The notes under the pieces are model-generated. The model was not told where the DNA came from. It did not search any database and saw nothing but the letters and a program-made list of their open reading frames with translations. From Aestuariivita sp. (GTDB lineage: Bacteria; Pseudomonadota; Alphaproteobacteria; Rhodobacterales; Rhodobacteraceae), in NCBI RefSeq assembly GCF_021404545.1, contig NZ_JAAWWD010000006.1, forward strand, positions 24,120 through 88,119: a DNA stretch of 64,000 bases, read 5' to 3'. Positions 8,054 to 17,161 of the stretch are shown in pieces. The stretch's first letter is position 1. Each line of letters starts with the position of its first letter. A program made the translations under genes and the position numbers.

Positions 8054-9174
8054 CTGCGATCCATCACTCCGGCATTCAGCAGCCCACGCGGATCGAACCG
8101 CGCCCGCAACCCCGCGCTGATCGTTGCCAGTGGGCCGGGCTCGGGCTGAAAGAGACCCAGCCGATCCTTGGTCTGCTCATCGGCCCGGACAATCGTCGCA
8201 TGCCCGTCGAATGCCCCAAGCCTCGCGCGCAGATCCGTGCCTTGTGGCACCAACGCCCAGATCAGGCCGCCTCCCCAATCGAACAGAAGGCGCTCGGCCT
8301 GCATGCGTGCGGACAGGTCCGGCGCATCCGTCGGCTTGACCGAAATCCGCCAGACATCGCCTTTTGCAGTGTGAAATTCTGTCACGTCGCGAACCGTGTG
8401 CCAAAGGGGCGCCGAGGCCTGTGCCCCATCCAGTTGGCACACATCACCGAACCCTTTGAGCAGATCTGTCAGGTGTTCCGCGCGGTACGCGACGGACGGC
8501 TCGAACCCCTCGACCCGGATCAGCGCCTGGGCTGACACCGGATCATAGGCTGCTCCGGTGATATCAAAGGGCGATCCCAGCGCTGTTGACATCGCCCTGA
8601 CAGCGACCTGTGTGTCGAGGACCGAAACGACCAGCGTCGTTTCGGTTTCCGGCATCGGCAGCACCTTGAGCGACACCTCGGACAGGATACCCAACGTCCC
8701 ACGCGCGCCCGCCATCAGCTTGACCAGATCATAGCCGGTCACGTTCTTCATCACCCGCCCGCCGTTCTTGACGATGTTGCCCGCGCCATCGACATACCGT
8801 ATGCCAAGCGCGAAATCGCGGCATGCGCCACATTGAATGCGCCGTGGACCGGATACATTGGCCGCGACCACGCCGCCAATCGTCGGTTCCCCGCTCGTGC
8901 CCAGTAGGCCGCGGTGATCCATCGGTTCAAAGGCCAGCCGCTGGTTCTCGGATGCGAGCGCCAGTTCTATCTCGGCCACCGGCGTGCCCGCCTGCGCCAC
9001 GACTGTCAGGGCCCCCGGCTCATAAAGCGTGATACCGGACAGACCGGTCGTGGTGATGCGGTCGCCTGAGGGTGCCATCCCGCGCGTTCCGCCGCCGATC
9101 ACGGCCATGGGTGCTGTTGCGCCCGCGACAATCTCGGCCAGTTCGGCCTCCGTTTCAGGTCTCATCGTGTTCAT
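8050..9174 (-). CDS. glcE: Glycolate oxidase FAD-binding subunit
   Basis: This protein of about 374 residues has an N-terminal FAD-binding PCMH-type domain (VIGGGTRGMAPSG; then GVVAANVSGPRR) but is shorter than GlcD, as expected for GlcE. With GlcD and GlcF it forms the glycolate oxidase complex. The start is uncertain: a GGAG lies 13 bases before the ATG used here, a TTG three codons earlier is only four bases from it, and another ATG lies three codons later. Gene order glcD-glcE and spacing of about 55 bases support operon membership. Confidence 0.92.
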   Translation of the reverse strand: MNTMRPETEAELAEIVAGATAPMAVIGGGTRGMAPSGDRITTTGLSGITLYEPGALTVVAQAGTPVAEIELALASENQRLAFEPMDHRGLLGTSGEPTIGGVVAANVSGPRRIQCGACRDFALGIRYVDGAGNIVKNGGRVMKNVTGYDLVKLMAGARGTLGILSEVSLKVLPMPETETTLVVSVLDTQVAVRAMSTALGSPFDITGAAYDPVSAQALIRVEGFEPSVAYRAEHLTDLLKGFGDVCQLDGAQASAPLWHTVRDVTEFHTAKGDVWRISVKPTDAPDLSARMQAERLLFDWGGGLIWALVPQGTDLRARLGAFDGHATIVRADEQTKDRLGLFQPEPGPLATISAGLRARFDPRGLLNAGVMDRR

Positions 9175-9229
9175 CTTGCCCAATAAACTCCGGGGGTGAG
9201 GCGCATCGCGCCAAGGCGAAGCGGCCCCT

Positions 9230-10678
9230 TTACTCTGCCGCGATCTTGTGTGCCCGACGGCTCTCGCTCTCGGACAGTGGGAACACCTTGGCCGGGTTCA
9301 ACAGCCACGCGGGATCAAACACGTCCTTTACCGCCATCTGCGCTTCCAGATCCTCAGCGGTGTATTGCACAAGCATCAGGTCGCGTTTCTCGATCCCGAC
9401 ACCGTGTTCGCCTGTCAGGCAGCCTCCGGCCTCGACACAGAGTTTGAGGATCTCCGCCCCGAATGCCTCGCATGTTTCCAGATCGCCGGGCTTGTTGGCA
9501 TCAAACAGGATCAGCGGATGCATATTGCCGTCGCCCGCATGGAACACATTGGCCACATCCAGACCGAACTCCTGAGACATCTCGCCGATTCGGCGCAGCA
9601 CGTAGGGCAGGGACGAGACCGGGATCGTGCCGTCAAGACACATGTAATCGTTGATCTGACCCATCGCGCCAAAGGCCGATTTGCGTCCCAGCCAGATGCG
9701 CCCGGCCTCGTCCGCATCCTGTGCCTCGCGCAGTTCCACAGGATCGTGCCGCGCGGCGATGTCCTTGATGAGACCCAGTTGAAGGTCAATCTCAGCCTCG
9801 GATCCCTCGACCTCGACAATCAACAGCGCCTCGCACATCGGATACCCCGCCTTGGCAAAGGCCTCACAGGCCTCGATACAGGGGCGGTCCATGAACTCGA
9901 TCGCCACTGGCAGGACACCGGCCTTGATGATATCCGACACAACGGCGCCGGCCACTTCGTTGCTGTCATAGCCCATCAGGATGGGGCGTGCGCCTTCGGG
10001 TTTGCGCAAGATACGCAGGGTCGCCTCTGTCACCACGCCCAACTGCCCTTCGGAGCCGCAGATCACGCCCAGCAGGTCAAGGCCCCCGGCGTCAAGATGC
10101 CCTCCGCCGATCTCGACCACGGTGCCATCCATCATCACCATGGTCACGCCCATCAGATTGTTGGTGGTCACACCGTATTTGAGGCAATGAGCCCCGCCCG
10201 AGTTCATTGCGATATTGCCCGCAATCGCACAGGCCAGCTGTGAGGACGGATCGGGGGCATAAAAGAAGTCCTCTTCCTCGACAGCACCGGTGACACTCAG
10301 ATTGGTGCGCCCGGTCTGTACGCGGATGATCCGGTTCTCATAGTCGGTCTCCAGAACCTGGTTCATGCGCGCCACACCCAGGATTACACAATCGGCGGTG
10401 GGCAAGGCGCCCCCAGCCAGGGAGGTTCCCGAACCACGCGGTACCACGGGAACCCCTTCGGCATGACAGATGCGCAAAACCTCAGACACCTCCCGGGTCG
10501 AGGCGGGAAGAACCGCCACCATCGGAGGGCACTTGTAAGCCGTCAGCGCGTCGCACTCGTATGCGCGCGTCTCGACCTCTTCATGGATCACCGCGTCCTT
10601 TGGAAGCACTGCCTGCAAACGCTCAACCAGTCGCGCCTTGCGCGCCAGCACAGCGGGGTTCGGGACGGGCATTTCCAT
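9230..10678 (-). CDS. glcD: Glycolate oxidase flavoprotein subunit
   Basis: This 482-residue FAD-linked oxidase has the PCMH FAD-binding domain (PRGSGTSLAGGALP; IAGNIAMNSGGAHCLKYGV) and the FAD-oxidase C-terminal domain ending in FDPAWLLNPAKVFP. It is the catalytic GlcD subunit that oxidises glycolate to glyoxylate, relevant to use of phytoplankton-derived glycolate. The start at 10678 (MEMPVPNP) has an AGGAGG site eight bases upstream. It is the first gene of the operon, and a palindrome immediately upstream probably serves as operator. Confidence 0.96.
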   Translation of the reverse strand: MEMPVPNPAVLARKARLVERLQAVLPKDAVIHEEVETRAYECDALTAYKCPPMVAVLPASTREVSEVLRICHAEGVPVVPRGSGTSLAGGALPTADCVILGVARMNQVLETDYENRIIRVQTGRTNLSVTGAVEEEDFFYAPDPSSQLACAIAGNIAMNSGGAHCLKYGVTTNNLMGVTMVMMDGTVVEIGGGHLDAGGLDLLGVICGSEGQLGVVTEATLRILRKPEGARPILMGYDSNEVAGAVVSDIIKAGVLPVAIEFMDRPCIEACEAFAKAGYPMCEALLIVEVEGSEAEIDLQLGLIKDIAARHDPVELREAQDADEAGRIWLGRKSAFGAMGQINDYMCLDGTIPVSSLPYVLRRIGEMSQEFGLDVANVFHAGDGNMHPLILFDANKPGDLETCEAFGAEILKLCVEAGGCLTGEHGVGIEKRDLMLVQYTAEDLEAQMAVKDVFDPAWLLNPAKVFPLSESESRRAHKIAAE

Positions 10679-10702
10679 GGTGGTTTCCTCCTGATCCAGG
10701 AT

Positions 10703-10723
10703 TTGGTAAAAATATATTACCAA
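10703..10723. promoter_or_regulatory. Palindromic operator upstream of glcD
   Basis: TTGGTAA (10703-10709), seven bases (AAATATA), then TTACCAA (10717-10723) form an inverted repeat 25 bases before the glcD start codon. The TTGGT...ACCAA form is of the kind bound by GntR/FadR-family regulators such as GlcC, but no such regulator is encoded nearby. The same TTGGTAA half-site occurs in the TetR operator at 1011-1034 with a different spacing. Confidence 0.55.
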
Positions 10724-10802
10724 TTTTTATGACAAGCAAGTCAATTCTCCAACCCACAGGAAAGTGACTGTCGTTCTTGGCTGCACAAGATAGCCTGCGC
10801 GC

Positions 10803-11153
10803 ATGAGATATCTGCTGGCAACCCTGCTTCTCGCCACACCCGTGCCGGTTCTGGCTGACCCGCCCGCGATTGAGGCTGTGACAGTAGCCCAGTCCGGGGA
10901 TAGCTGGCGTTTTGACATCACCCTCAGCCACCCTGACACGGGCTGGGATCACTATGCCGATAGCTGGCGGGTCCTCGATATGGCGGGAAATGAACTGGGC
11001 TTGCGCGTCTTGCATCACCCGCATGTCACCGAACAACCCTTCACGCGGTCATTGTCAGGTGTGCGGATACCCGCGGGCACGGCGGAAATCCAGATCGAGG
11101 CGCGGTGCAACATCGACGGCTGGCGTGTGCGCAGGACCGTATCCCTGCGCTGA
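10803..11153 (+). CDS. Small secreted protein of unknown function
   Basis: This is a 116-residue protein with a clear signal peptide (MRYLLATLLLATPVPVLA, cleaved near ADPP). The mature part of about 98 residues is probably all-beta (alternating hydrophobic pattern; DSWRFDITLSH, GWDHYADSWRVLD, then EIQIEARCNIDGWRV) with one cysteine. I do not recognise the family. The repeated D-x-W/H-x-Y-A-D-S-W-R theme suggests a small periplasmic or surface beta-sandwich. It is divergent from glcD and monocistronic. Confidence 0.75.
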   Translation: MRYLLATLLLATPVPVLADPPAIEAVTVAQSGDSWRFDITLSHPDTGWDHYADSWRVLDMAGNELGLRVLHHPHVTEQPFTRSLSGVRIPAGTAEIQIEARCNIDGWRVRRTVSLR

Positions 11154-11273
11154 TCGCCGTCCAAACGCTCTGAACGGACCCGAGGTCACGGGTGCTGCTC
11201 CGGTCAGTCGAACTGCGGTTCACCCACTCGCCAAATTATCAAAAGAAATGCGCGCATCGCGCGCGCCGCTGGA

Positions 11274-11744
11274 TCACACCCGGTGGTAAGGGCTCCCGGC
11301 AAGGATCGATGCTGCGCGGTAAATCTGTTCGGCCAGCATCACGCGGACCAGCATGTGCGGCCAGACCATCCGACCGAAGCTTACCAGCTGATCCGCCTGG
11401 CTGCGCAATTCCGGGGCGATCCCGTCGGCTCCGCCGATCACAAACGCCAGATCGCCGTGTCCGTCATCGCGCCAGCGCGCGGTCATATCCGCAAACTCCG
11501 GAGAGGTCATCACCCGCCCACGCTCGTCCAGCGCGCAGAGGACCGCGCCCTTGGGCACGGCTGCGCGCAACAGATCCGCCTCGGCGGCCTTGCCGCCGCC
11601 TTTGCGGTCCTCAAGCTCCACCACACGTCCCAGGCTCAGACCCAAGGATCGCCCGGTCCGGTCGAACCGTGTCAGATAGTCATCGACAAGTGTCTTTTCC
11701 GGCCCGCGGCGCATTCGGCCAACCGCACAGATATGGATCCGCAT
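11274..11744 (-). CDS. rlmH: 23S rRNA (pseudouridine1915-N3)-methyltransferase RlmH
   Basis: This 156-residue SPOUT-class methyltransferase uses S-adenosylmethionine to methylate pseudouridine 1915 in helix 69 of 23S rRNA. It begins MRIHICAVGRM. The SAM-binding knot region FVIGGADGIAPELR and the terminal motif LLAEQIYRAASILAGSPYHR-type ending are diagnostic (here V-M-L-A-E-Q-I-Y-R-A). It follows rsfS on the same strand, a pairing conserved in many bacteria. Confidence 0.95.
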   Translation of the reverse strand: MRIHICAVGRMRRGPEKTLVDDYLTRFDRTGRSLGLSLGRVVELEDRKGGGKAAEADLLRAAVPKGAVLCALDERGRVMTSPEFADMTARWRDDGHGDLAFVIGGADGIAPELRSQADQLVSFGRMVWPHMLVRVMLAEQIYRAASILAGSPYHRV

Positions 11745-11771
11745 TCCGCCCTATCCGGCGTGGCGCCGGGC

Positions 11772-12182
11772 TCAATTCGCCGGAGTTCCGGCAGGTAACC
11801 ACATTTTCTCCAGCTGGTAGAACGCGCGCACTTCGGGACGGAAGATATGCACGATCACATCGCCCGTATCGATCAGCACCCAATCGCCGGTATCCTTGCC
11901 TTCGACCCGCGCGATCCGGCCAAACTCCTGTTTGACCCGGTCTACCAGCTTTTCCGCGATCGCCGCCACCTGGCGCGTGGAGCGGCCAGAGCAGATGATC
12001 ATATAGTCGCCAATGGCCGATTTCCCGCGCAGATCTATCTCCACGATCTCCTCGGCCTTGTCGTCGGAAAGTTGCGAAAGAATGGAGGCCAGCAGCGTCT
12101 CGCTGGTGGCTTCGGTTCGGCTCGCACCTCTGCGTGCAGCCGTGTCATCAGCAGCCTGTGCCGCCTCTGTATGGATCGACAG
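11772..12182 (-). CDS. rsfS: Ribosome silencing factor RsfS, probable CTG start
   Basis: RsfS binds ribosomal protein uL14 and blocks subunit joining when nutrients are short. The Iojap/RsfS domain is clear (EEIVEIDLRGKSAIGDYMII, then VHIFRPEVRAFYQLEKMW). No ATG or GTG lies in a suitable place. A full AGGAGG site lies eight bases before an in-frame CTG at 12180-12182, giving a 136-residue protein of usual length. The only alternative is a TTG at 12245 without a ribosome site. The CTG start is therefore preferred, as an inference from the ribosome site. The gene precedes rlmH with a gap of 27 bases. Confidence 0.88.
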   Translation of the reverse strand: MSIHTEAAQAADDTAARRGASRTEATSETLLASILSQLSDDKAEEIVEIDLRGKSAIGDYMIICSGRSTRQVAAIAEKLVDRVKQEFGRIARVEGKDTGDWVLIDTGDVIVHIFRPEVRAFYQLEKMWLPAGTPAN

Positions 12183-12377
12183 ATTACCGTCCTCCTGTGA
12201 TGCGCTCGGGACAATCCCGCGCCGTCCATAGCCCCAAGCTAGCAAGACCGGCGTGACATTTCAATGAATCGACCAACACTGTTTACGCGTCGCGCTCAAT
12301 CCGGCGGTATTGTTGCTCAATGGCGCGGGGCGCGTTACGGTCCCGGGTTTGAGTTGGGACATTTGGGGGAGGATGTC

Positions 12378-12920
12378 ATGCTGCGCACTGTGGGCAACGC
12401 CCTTCGGGCGGCAGCGGCTGTCTGGGGCCTTACAGTTTCCGCGTCGCAGGCCCAGCCCATCGACCGGTGGCATTACATCACCCGGGAGAGCGTTCTGTTT
12501 GCGGACCGGGTCGCCGGGCTGCACGGGGCCGGGGTCATCCAAGCGGATGAGATCTTTGCGATGCTCTATCTCGGCCTGCCAGAAGAGAACGGCGTCGTGT
12601 CGATCGTTCTGCCCACGCCTGATCCGGCCGAGCGCCTGACCTCTGTCCTGGTTTCTCCCAGCGGGCAGCGGTTCGAGCGGAACCTGAGCGCGCAAGAGCT
12701 CGATACCGCCCCGGTGGGTTCGGGCCGTCAGGCCTATTCCTTTCCGATCACGGATGAGGATGTGGATCTCTTCAAATCCGCGACCGCGTGGGAGCTGCGC
12801 ATCGGCGATACCGTCTGGTCGATATCCCTGGATGGCAGCCGTCGGGCGATCGAACTGGCCGAAGCCGAACGGGCCCGACAGCTTTCCGAACTGACCAGAG
12901 AGCTGGTGCCCACCGATTGA
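12378..12920 (+). CDS. Secreted protein of unknown function
   Basis: This is a 180-residue protein with a signal peptide (MLRTVGNALRAAAAVWGLTV, cleaved near SQAQ). The start at 12378 is supported by GGGGGAGG five bases upstream; the open frame to the left has no ribosome site. The mature protein has no recognised domain. It ends in a charged helix (RAIELAEAERARQLSELTRE). It is divergent from rsfS and convergent with the MscS channel gene. Confidence 0.75.
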   Translation: MLRTVGNALRAAAAVWGLTVSASQAQPIDRWHYITRESVLFADRVAGLHGAGVIQADEIFAMLYLGLPEENGVVSIVLPTPDPAERLTSVLVSPSGQRFERNLSAQELDTAPVGSGRQAYSFPITDEDVDLFKSATAWELRIGDTVWSISLDGSRRAIELAEAERARQLSELTRELVPTD

Positions 12921-12930
12921 GCCGCCTTGA

Positions 12931-14259
12931 TCAGTCCGGCAGGACCTCATGCCCCAGCACGCGCACCTCGCGTTGCGGGAACGGGATCGAGATGCCGTTA
13001 TCCTCAAACGCGTCCCAGAGCGCGAGATAGACATTGCCGCGGATATTGGTCAGCCCCTGCGTGGGATCGCGGATCCAGAACCGCAGGATGTAATCCACAC
13101 TGCTGTCGCCAAACCCGACAATATGGCAGACCGGCGCCTTTGGGTTTGTCAGCACACGGTCGACGCTTTGCGCGGCCTCGATGGCGATGCGCCGCACCGC
13201 ATGCGGATCATCGCCATAAGCGGTGCCGAAATAGATATCCAGCCGCACAAACTCGTTGGAGTGTGACCAGTTGACCACCTGTCCGGTGATCAGATCCTCG
13301 TTTGGGATCAGGTATTCCTTGCCATCGCGGGTGACCACCGAGGCATAACGCGCCCCCAGCGTCTGGATCCATCCGAATGTGTCGCCCAGCGAGATCACAT
13401 CACCGGGCTTGATCGATTTATCCAGCAGGATGATGACGCCCGACACCAGGTTCGAGACGACCTTTTGCAGACCGAAGCCCAAGCCCACGCCGATGGCGCC
13501 CGACAGAACCGCAAGACCCGTCAGGTCGAACCCCAGCGATTGCACGCCTACGATGATTGCCAGCCCATAGACGATCACCTGAATGGCCTTCACCGCCAGT
13601 ACCTGCATGGAGGGCGACAGATCCTCGTTGCGGCGGATATTGGCGGCCGTGGTTTGGGAGATCAGCCGCGCAGCCGTCACCACCACCCCGATCACCACAA
13701 AGCCAACGATCACAGTCAGGACCGAGATCCGCACCTCGCCCACAGTCAGTGCCAGACTGTCGAGGAAGTCCGACACCGGTTCGACCAGGTTGAGGTAGTA
13801 AAGCGTGGCATAGATCCAGACCGCCCATTTCACGACCCGCCTCAGGAACGGATTGCGCACCAGGCGCGCGGCGAACGCGATAAAGAGCCAGGCCGTGGCG
13901 AGCGTCGCGGCCAGCCCGATCAGATAGCTGCGCGAGGGCCAGGTGACCTCCTGCATGACAAAGTACGTGGTCCAGGCACTGATCGCGAAAAAGATCAGAA
14001 TCAACCGGCGGCGCACCTGCACCAGCATCCGATAGCGCCATTTGGCCCAGCCCTCCCTAGTGCGGGCCCAGGCCTCGATCCGGGGATCGGTGATATAGCG
14101 CAATAGCCAAGCTATCGCGACAAGCGCCAGGATGATCAGGATCTGATTCTGTCGCCAGCCGGGCGTGATGATGCCCTGAAAGAACAGCAGGAAGTCACCC
14201 CAAAGGTCCAATGCCATTTGGGTCAGACTTTGAATTTCCGGTGTGGCCTGCTCGTCCAT
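12931..14259 (-). CDS. MscS-family mechanosensitive ion channel
   Basis: This 442-residue inner-membrane protein has at least five hydrophobic segments in the first 240 residues, then the MscS core: the pore helix region LSGAIGVGLGFGLQKVVSNL, followed by the beta domain (SIKPGDVISLGD, WIQTLGARYASVVTRDGKEY) and a C-terminal alpha-beta domain. It releases solutes on hypo-osmotic shock. The longer N-terminal region compared with E. coli MscS (286 residues) places it with the extended YbdG/YnaI-like group. The gene is monocistronic. Confidence 0.93.
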   Translation of the reverse strand: MDEQATPEIQSLTQMALDLWGDFLLFFQGIITPGWRQNQILIILALVAIAWLLRYITDPRIEAWARTREGWAKWRYRMLVQVRRRLILIFFAISAWTTYFVMQEVTWPSRSYLIGLAATLATAWLFIAFAARLVRNPFLRRVVKWAVWIYATLYYLNLVEPVSDFLDSLALTVGEVRISVLTVIVGFVVIGVVVTAARLISQTTAANIRRNEDLSPSMQVLAVKAIQVIVYGLAIIVGVQSLGFDLTGLAVLSGAIGVGLGFGLQKVVSNLVSGVIILLDKSIKPGDVISLGDTFGWIQTLGARYASVVTRDGKEYLIPNEDLITGQVVNWSHSNEFVRLDIYFGTAYGDDPHAVRRIAIEAAQSVDRVLTNPKAPVCHIVGFGDSSVDYILRFWIRDPTQGLTNIRGNVYLALWDAFEDNGISIPFPQREVRVLGHEVLPD

Positions 14260-14317
14260 GCGCCCCTCTGTCTGTCAGAGTGCCCGCAAATGATCGACCG
14301 GACAAGTCGGCGTCTGC

Positions 14318-14467
14318 CTAGTGCTTTGATGCCTCCAGCGCCGGTGGCAGGGGGAGGAGTTGCAATCCATATTCCGGATCCCCGGCCGACACGGCATGAA
14401 CCCCAAGCGCCAATAGGATGAGGGTGGCGATCAACAGGGCAAAGAGCGGTGACAATGATTGTTCCAT
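14318..14467 (-). CDS. Possible 49-residue membrane peptide
   Basis: A short frame encodes MEQSLSPLFALLIATLILLA and continues for 29 residues, with one clear membrane helix at residues 5-28. No good ribosome site is seen, and an ATG three codons upstream is equally possible. It lies between the divergent mscS and leuC genes. No family is recognised. It may be a chance frame, but the clean single helix and short polar tail are plausible for a small membrane protein. Confidence 0.35.
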   Translation of the reverse strand: MEQSLSPLFALLIATLILLALGVHAVSAGDPEYGLQLLPLPPALEASKH

Positions 14468-14713
14468 GTGCGTCATACGATCATTAAAATTGTTTGGATC
14501 ACCGGGCACGCGGTTTTTTTTGTCCCGTGCGCGCCTCTTGCCTCGACTCGCGGAAAGACGTAAGCGCAATAGTATGGCTTGGCTTTTTGATATGGATGAT
14601 CGCGCGCGGCTGCGCGAACGCTTCTACGGCGCGATCCTCACGGTGCTGGCCCGTTCCTGACGCGCACCCCCGCCACGACCGCTTTTTCAAGACCCACATC
14701 CAGGGAGAGACCC

Positions 14714-16120
14714 ATGTCCCCCAAGACGCTCTATGATAAAATCTGGGATGCCCATGTCGCGCACGAGGCCGACGATGGCACCTGCCTTCTGTATATCGAT
14801 CGCCATCTGGTGCATGAGGTTACCAGCCCGCAGGCCTTTGAAGGATTGCGGATGGCAGGGCGCAGTGTGCGCGCACCCGACAAGACCATCGCGGTGCCCG
14901 ACCACAACGTGCCCACCACGCCCGGGCGCGACGACCCCAAGAACATGACCGAAGACAGCGCGATCCAGGTCGCAGCGCTGGACAAGAACGCCAAGGATTT
15001 CGGCATTCACTATTATCCTGTGTCGGATGTGCGCCAGGGTATCGTCCATATCGTGGGGCCCGAACAGGGCTGGACCCTGCCGGGCATGACTGTTGTGTGC
15101 GGTGACAGCCACACAGCGACGCATGGCGCGTTCGGTGCGCTGGCCCATGGCATCGGTACGTCCGAGGTTGAACATGTGCTGGCCACGCAGACGCTGATCC
15201 AGAAAAAATCCAAGAACATGAAGGTCGAAATCACCGGCAAGCTGCGCCCGGGTGTGACCGCCAAGGACATCACGCTGTCGGTGATCGGAGAGACCGGAAC
15301 CGCCGGCGGCACCGGCTATGTGATCGAATATTGCGGCGAGGCAATCCGGGATCTTTCCATGGAAGGCCGGATGACCGTCTGCAACATGGCCATCGAAGGC
15401 GGCGCGCGGGCTGGGCTGATCGCACCGGACGAGAAGACCTTTGACTATGTGATGGGCCGCCCTCACGCGCCCAAGGGCGCGCAGTGGGAAGCCGCACTTG
15501 CCTGGTGGAAAACGCTCTATTCCGATGACGACGCGCAGTGGGACAAGGTGGTGACGATCAAGGGCGAAGACATCGCGCCGGTCGTGACCTGGGGCACCTC
15601 GCCCGAGGACGTGCTGCCGATCACCGGCGTCGTGCCTGCCGCCGACAGCTTTGAGGGCGGCAAGGTCGGCGCCGCGCAACGCTCGCTTGACTACATGGAC
15701 CTCAAACCGGGCACACCGCTTGCGGAGATCGAGATCGACACCGTCTTCATCGGTTCCTGCACAAACGGACGGATCGAGGATCTGCGCGCCGCGGCCGAGA
15801 TCCTCAAGGGCAAGAAGATCAAGGACGGCCTGCGCGCGATGGTGGTACCAGGCTCCGGCCTTGTCCGGCTGCAGGCCGAAGAGGAGGGCCTTGCTGATAT
15901 CTTCAAGGAGGCCGGGTTCGAATGGCGCCTTGCGGGCTGTTCGATGTGTCTGGCGATGAACCCCGATCAGCTGGCCCCGGGTGAACGCTGTGCGGCAACA
16001 TCCAACCGGAATTTCGAGGGCCGTCAGGGACGCGGCGGGCGTACCCATCTGATGTCGCCCGCGATGGCGGCGGCGGCGGCCGTTACGGGTCGGCTGACAG
16101 ATGTGCGCGAGATGATGTGA
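14714..16120 (+). CDS. leuC: 3-isopropylmalate dehydratase large subunit
   Basis: This 468-residue aconitase-family protein isomerises 2-isopropylmalate to 3-isopropylmalate in leucine synthesis, together with LeuD. Family motifs seen are [15 protein letters not shown], the iron-sulfur cysteine in [10 protein letters not shown], and the cysteine pair in [12 protein letters not shown]. Length is typical. It is followed by leuD after a large palindrome, so the two are probably cotranscribed. Confidence 0.97.
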   Translation: MSPKTLYDKIWDAHVAHEADDGTCLLYIDRHLVHEVTSPQAFEGLRMAGRSVRAPDKTIAVPDHNVPTTPGRDDPKNMTEDSAIQVAALDKNAKDFGIHYYPVSDVRQGIVHIVGPEQGWTLPGMTVVCGDSHTATHGAFGALAHGIGTSEVEHVLATQTLIQKKSKNMKVEITGKLRPGVTAKDITLSVIGETGTAGGTGYVIEYCGEAIRDLSMEGRMTVCNMAIEGGARAGLIAPDEKTFDYVMGRPHAPKGAQWEAALAWWKTLYSDDDAQWDKVVTIKGEDIAPVVTWGTSPEDVLPITGVVPAADSFEGGKVGAAQRSLDYMDLKPGTPLAEIEIDTVFIGSCTNGRIEDLRAAAEILKGKKIKDGLRAMVVPGSGLVRLQAEEEGLADIFKEAGFEWRLAGCSMCLAMNPDQLAPGERCAATSNRNFEGRQGRGGRTHLMSPAMAAAAAVTGRLTDVREMM

Positions 16121-16126
16121 CAGGGG

Positions 16127-16186
16127 GGTGGCGGGACAAGTCCCGCCCTACCGCACCCCGTAGGGCGGGACTTGTCCCGCCACCCT
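16127..16186. repeat. REP-like double palindrome between leuC and leuD
   Basis: Two perfect 26-base inverted arms (16127-16152 and 16161-16186) flank an eight-base spacer. Each arm also contains its own palindrome, GGCGGGAC-AA-GTCCCGCC, so the DNA or RNA can fold as one long hairpin or two short ones. Elements with this GGCGGGACTTGTCCCGCC core recur in intergenic regions of roseobacters as far as I recall. Here it lies inside an operon, 17 bases before the leuD start. Confidence 0.9.
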
Positions 16187-16202
16187 TCAAGGAGATACGA
16201 CG

Positions 16203-16808
16203 ATGGACAAATTCACCACCCTCACCGGCATCGCCGCCCCGACGCCGATGGTCAATGTCGACACCGACATGATCATCCCCAAGCAATTTCTCAAAACCAT
16301 CAAACGGTCGGGTCTGGGCGTGAACCTCTTTGACGAGATGCGCTATGACGACGACGGCAACGAGATCCCCGGTTTCGTGCTGAACCAGCCGCAGTATCGC
16401 TCAGCCGAGATCCTCGTTGCAGGGGATAATTTCGGCTGTGGATCCTCGCGTGAACACGCCCCCTGGGCGATCAAGGATTTCGGCATCCGCTGCGTCATCG
16501 CACCGTCCTTTGCCGATATCTTCTACAATAACTGTTTCAAGAACGGCATTCTGCCCATCGCCCTGCCACAGGATGCGGTCGATGTGCTGATGAAAGACGC
16601 CGAAAAGGGTGCCAATGCCCGCATGGATATCGACCTCGAGGCGCAAACCGTCACCACATCGGATGGCGAGGTGTTTCATTTTGAACTCGACAGCTTCAAA
16701 AAGCACTGCCTGCTGAACGGTCTCGACGATATCGGCCTGACGCTGGAGAAAGCCGCCTCAATCGACAGTTTCGAGGCAAAGGCGACCGCAGACCGGCCCT
16801 GGGTCTGA
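16203..16808 (+). CDS. leuD: 3-isopropylmalate dehydratase small subunit
   Basis: This 201-residue protein is the swivel domain partner of LeuC. The motif [20 protein letters not shown], which binds substrate, is intact. A ribosome site AAGGAG lies eight bases before the ATG, just behind the palindrome. It completes the isopropylmalate isomerase; the third leucine enzyme, LeuB, is encoded 6 kb downstream rather than adjacent. Confidence 0.97.
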   Translation: MDKFTTLTGIAAPTPMVNVDTDMIIPKQFLKTIKRSGLGVNLFDEMRYDDDGNEIPGFVLNQPQYRSAEILVAGDNFGCGSSREHAPWAIKDFGIRCVIAPSFADIFYNNCFKNGILPIALPQDAVDVLMKDAEKGANARMDIDLEAQTVTTSDGEVFHFELDSFKKHCLLNGLDDIGLTLEKAASIDSFEAKATADRPWV

Positions 16809-16826
16809 CGTCATGGATGGGCACCT

Positions 16827-16862
16827 CCGGCGGCAGAATCCGCCGGGGGCCGCCTTTGTTTT
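16827..16862 (+). terminator. Possible terminator after leuD
   Basis: CCGGCGG (16827-16833), six-base loop, CCGCCGG (16840-16846), extendable by two pairs, is followed within eight bases by TTTGTTTT. The T-run is offset from the stem by GGGCCGCC, so termination is plausible but not certain. The remaining bases to 17150 hold no gene that I can support. Confidence 0.45.
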
Positions 16863-17161
16863 GCACCGCTGGATTAACGGATGTCTTGCCGTCCATCGGC
16901 CTTGCGACACAAGATGTTGTGTTTGCACAGTTTCTCAGCGCTTTCTTTGTGGGATTTGATGCAAAGACGCACCAGTTTCTCCACGAATTTGCCGTAATCC
17001 CGAGGCCTTCTGGTTGCACTGTTGAGCGGTCGGCTGAAACAAGGCACAAATGTGACAAAATTGAGGCAGACCGCAATCGCAGAGCTGTGCGTGCGGCATC
17101 AAAATGGAAAAGGGCGCGGCAACGCATCGCGCCTGTCCAGTTTGAAAAGGAGCGGAACGTG

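Noticed and set aside
14575..14660. 28-residue peptide ([20 protein letters not shown]...) as a leucine leader before leuC
   Set aside because: It has few leucines, no run of them, no ribosome site and no terminator after it.
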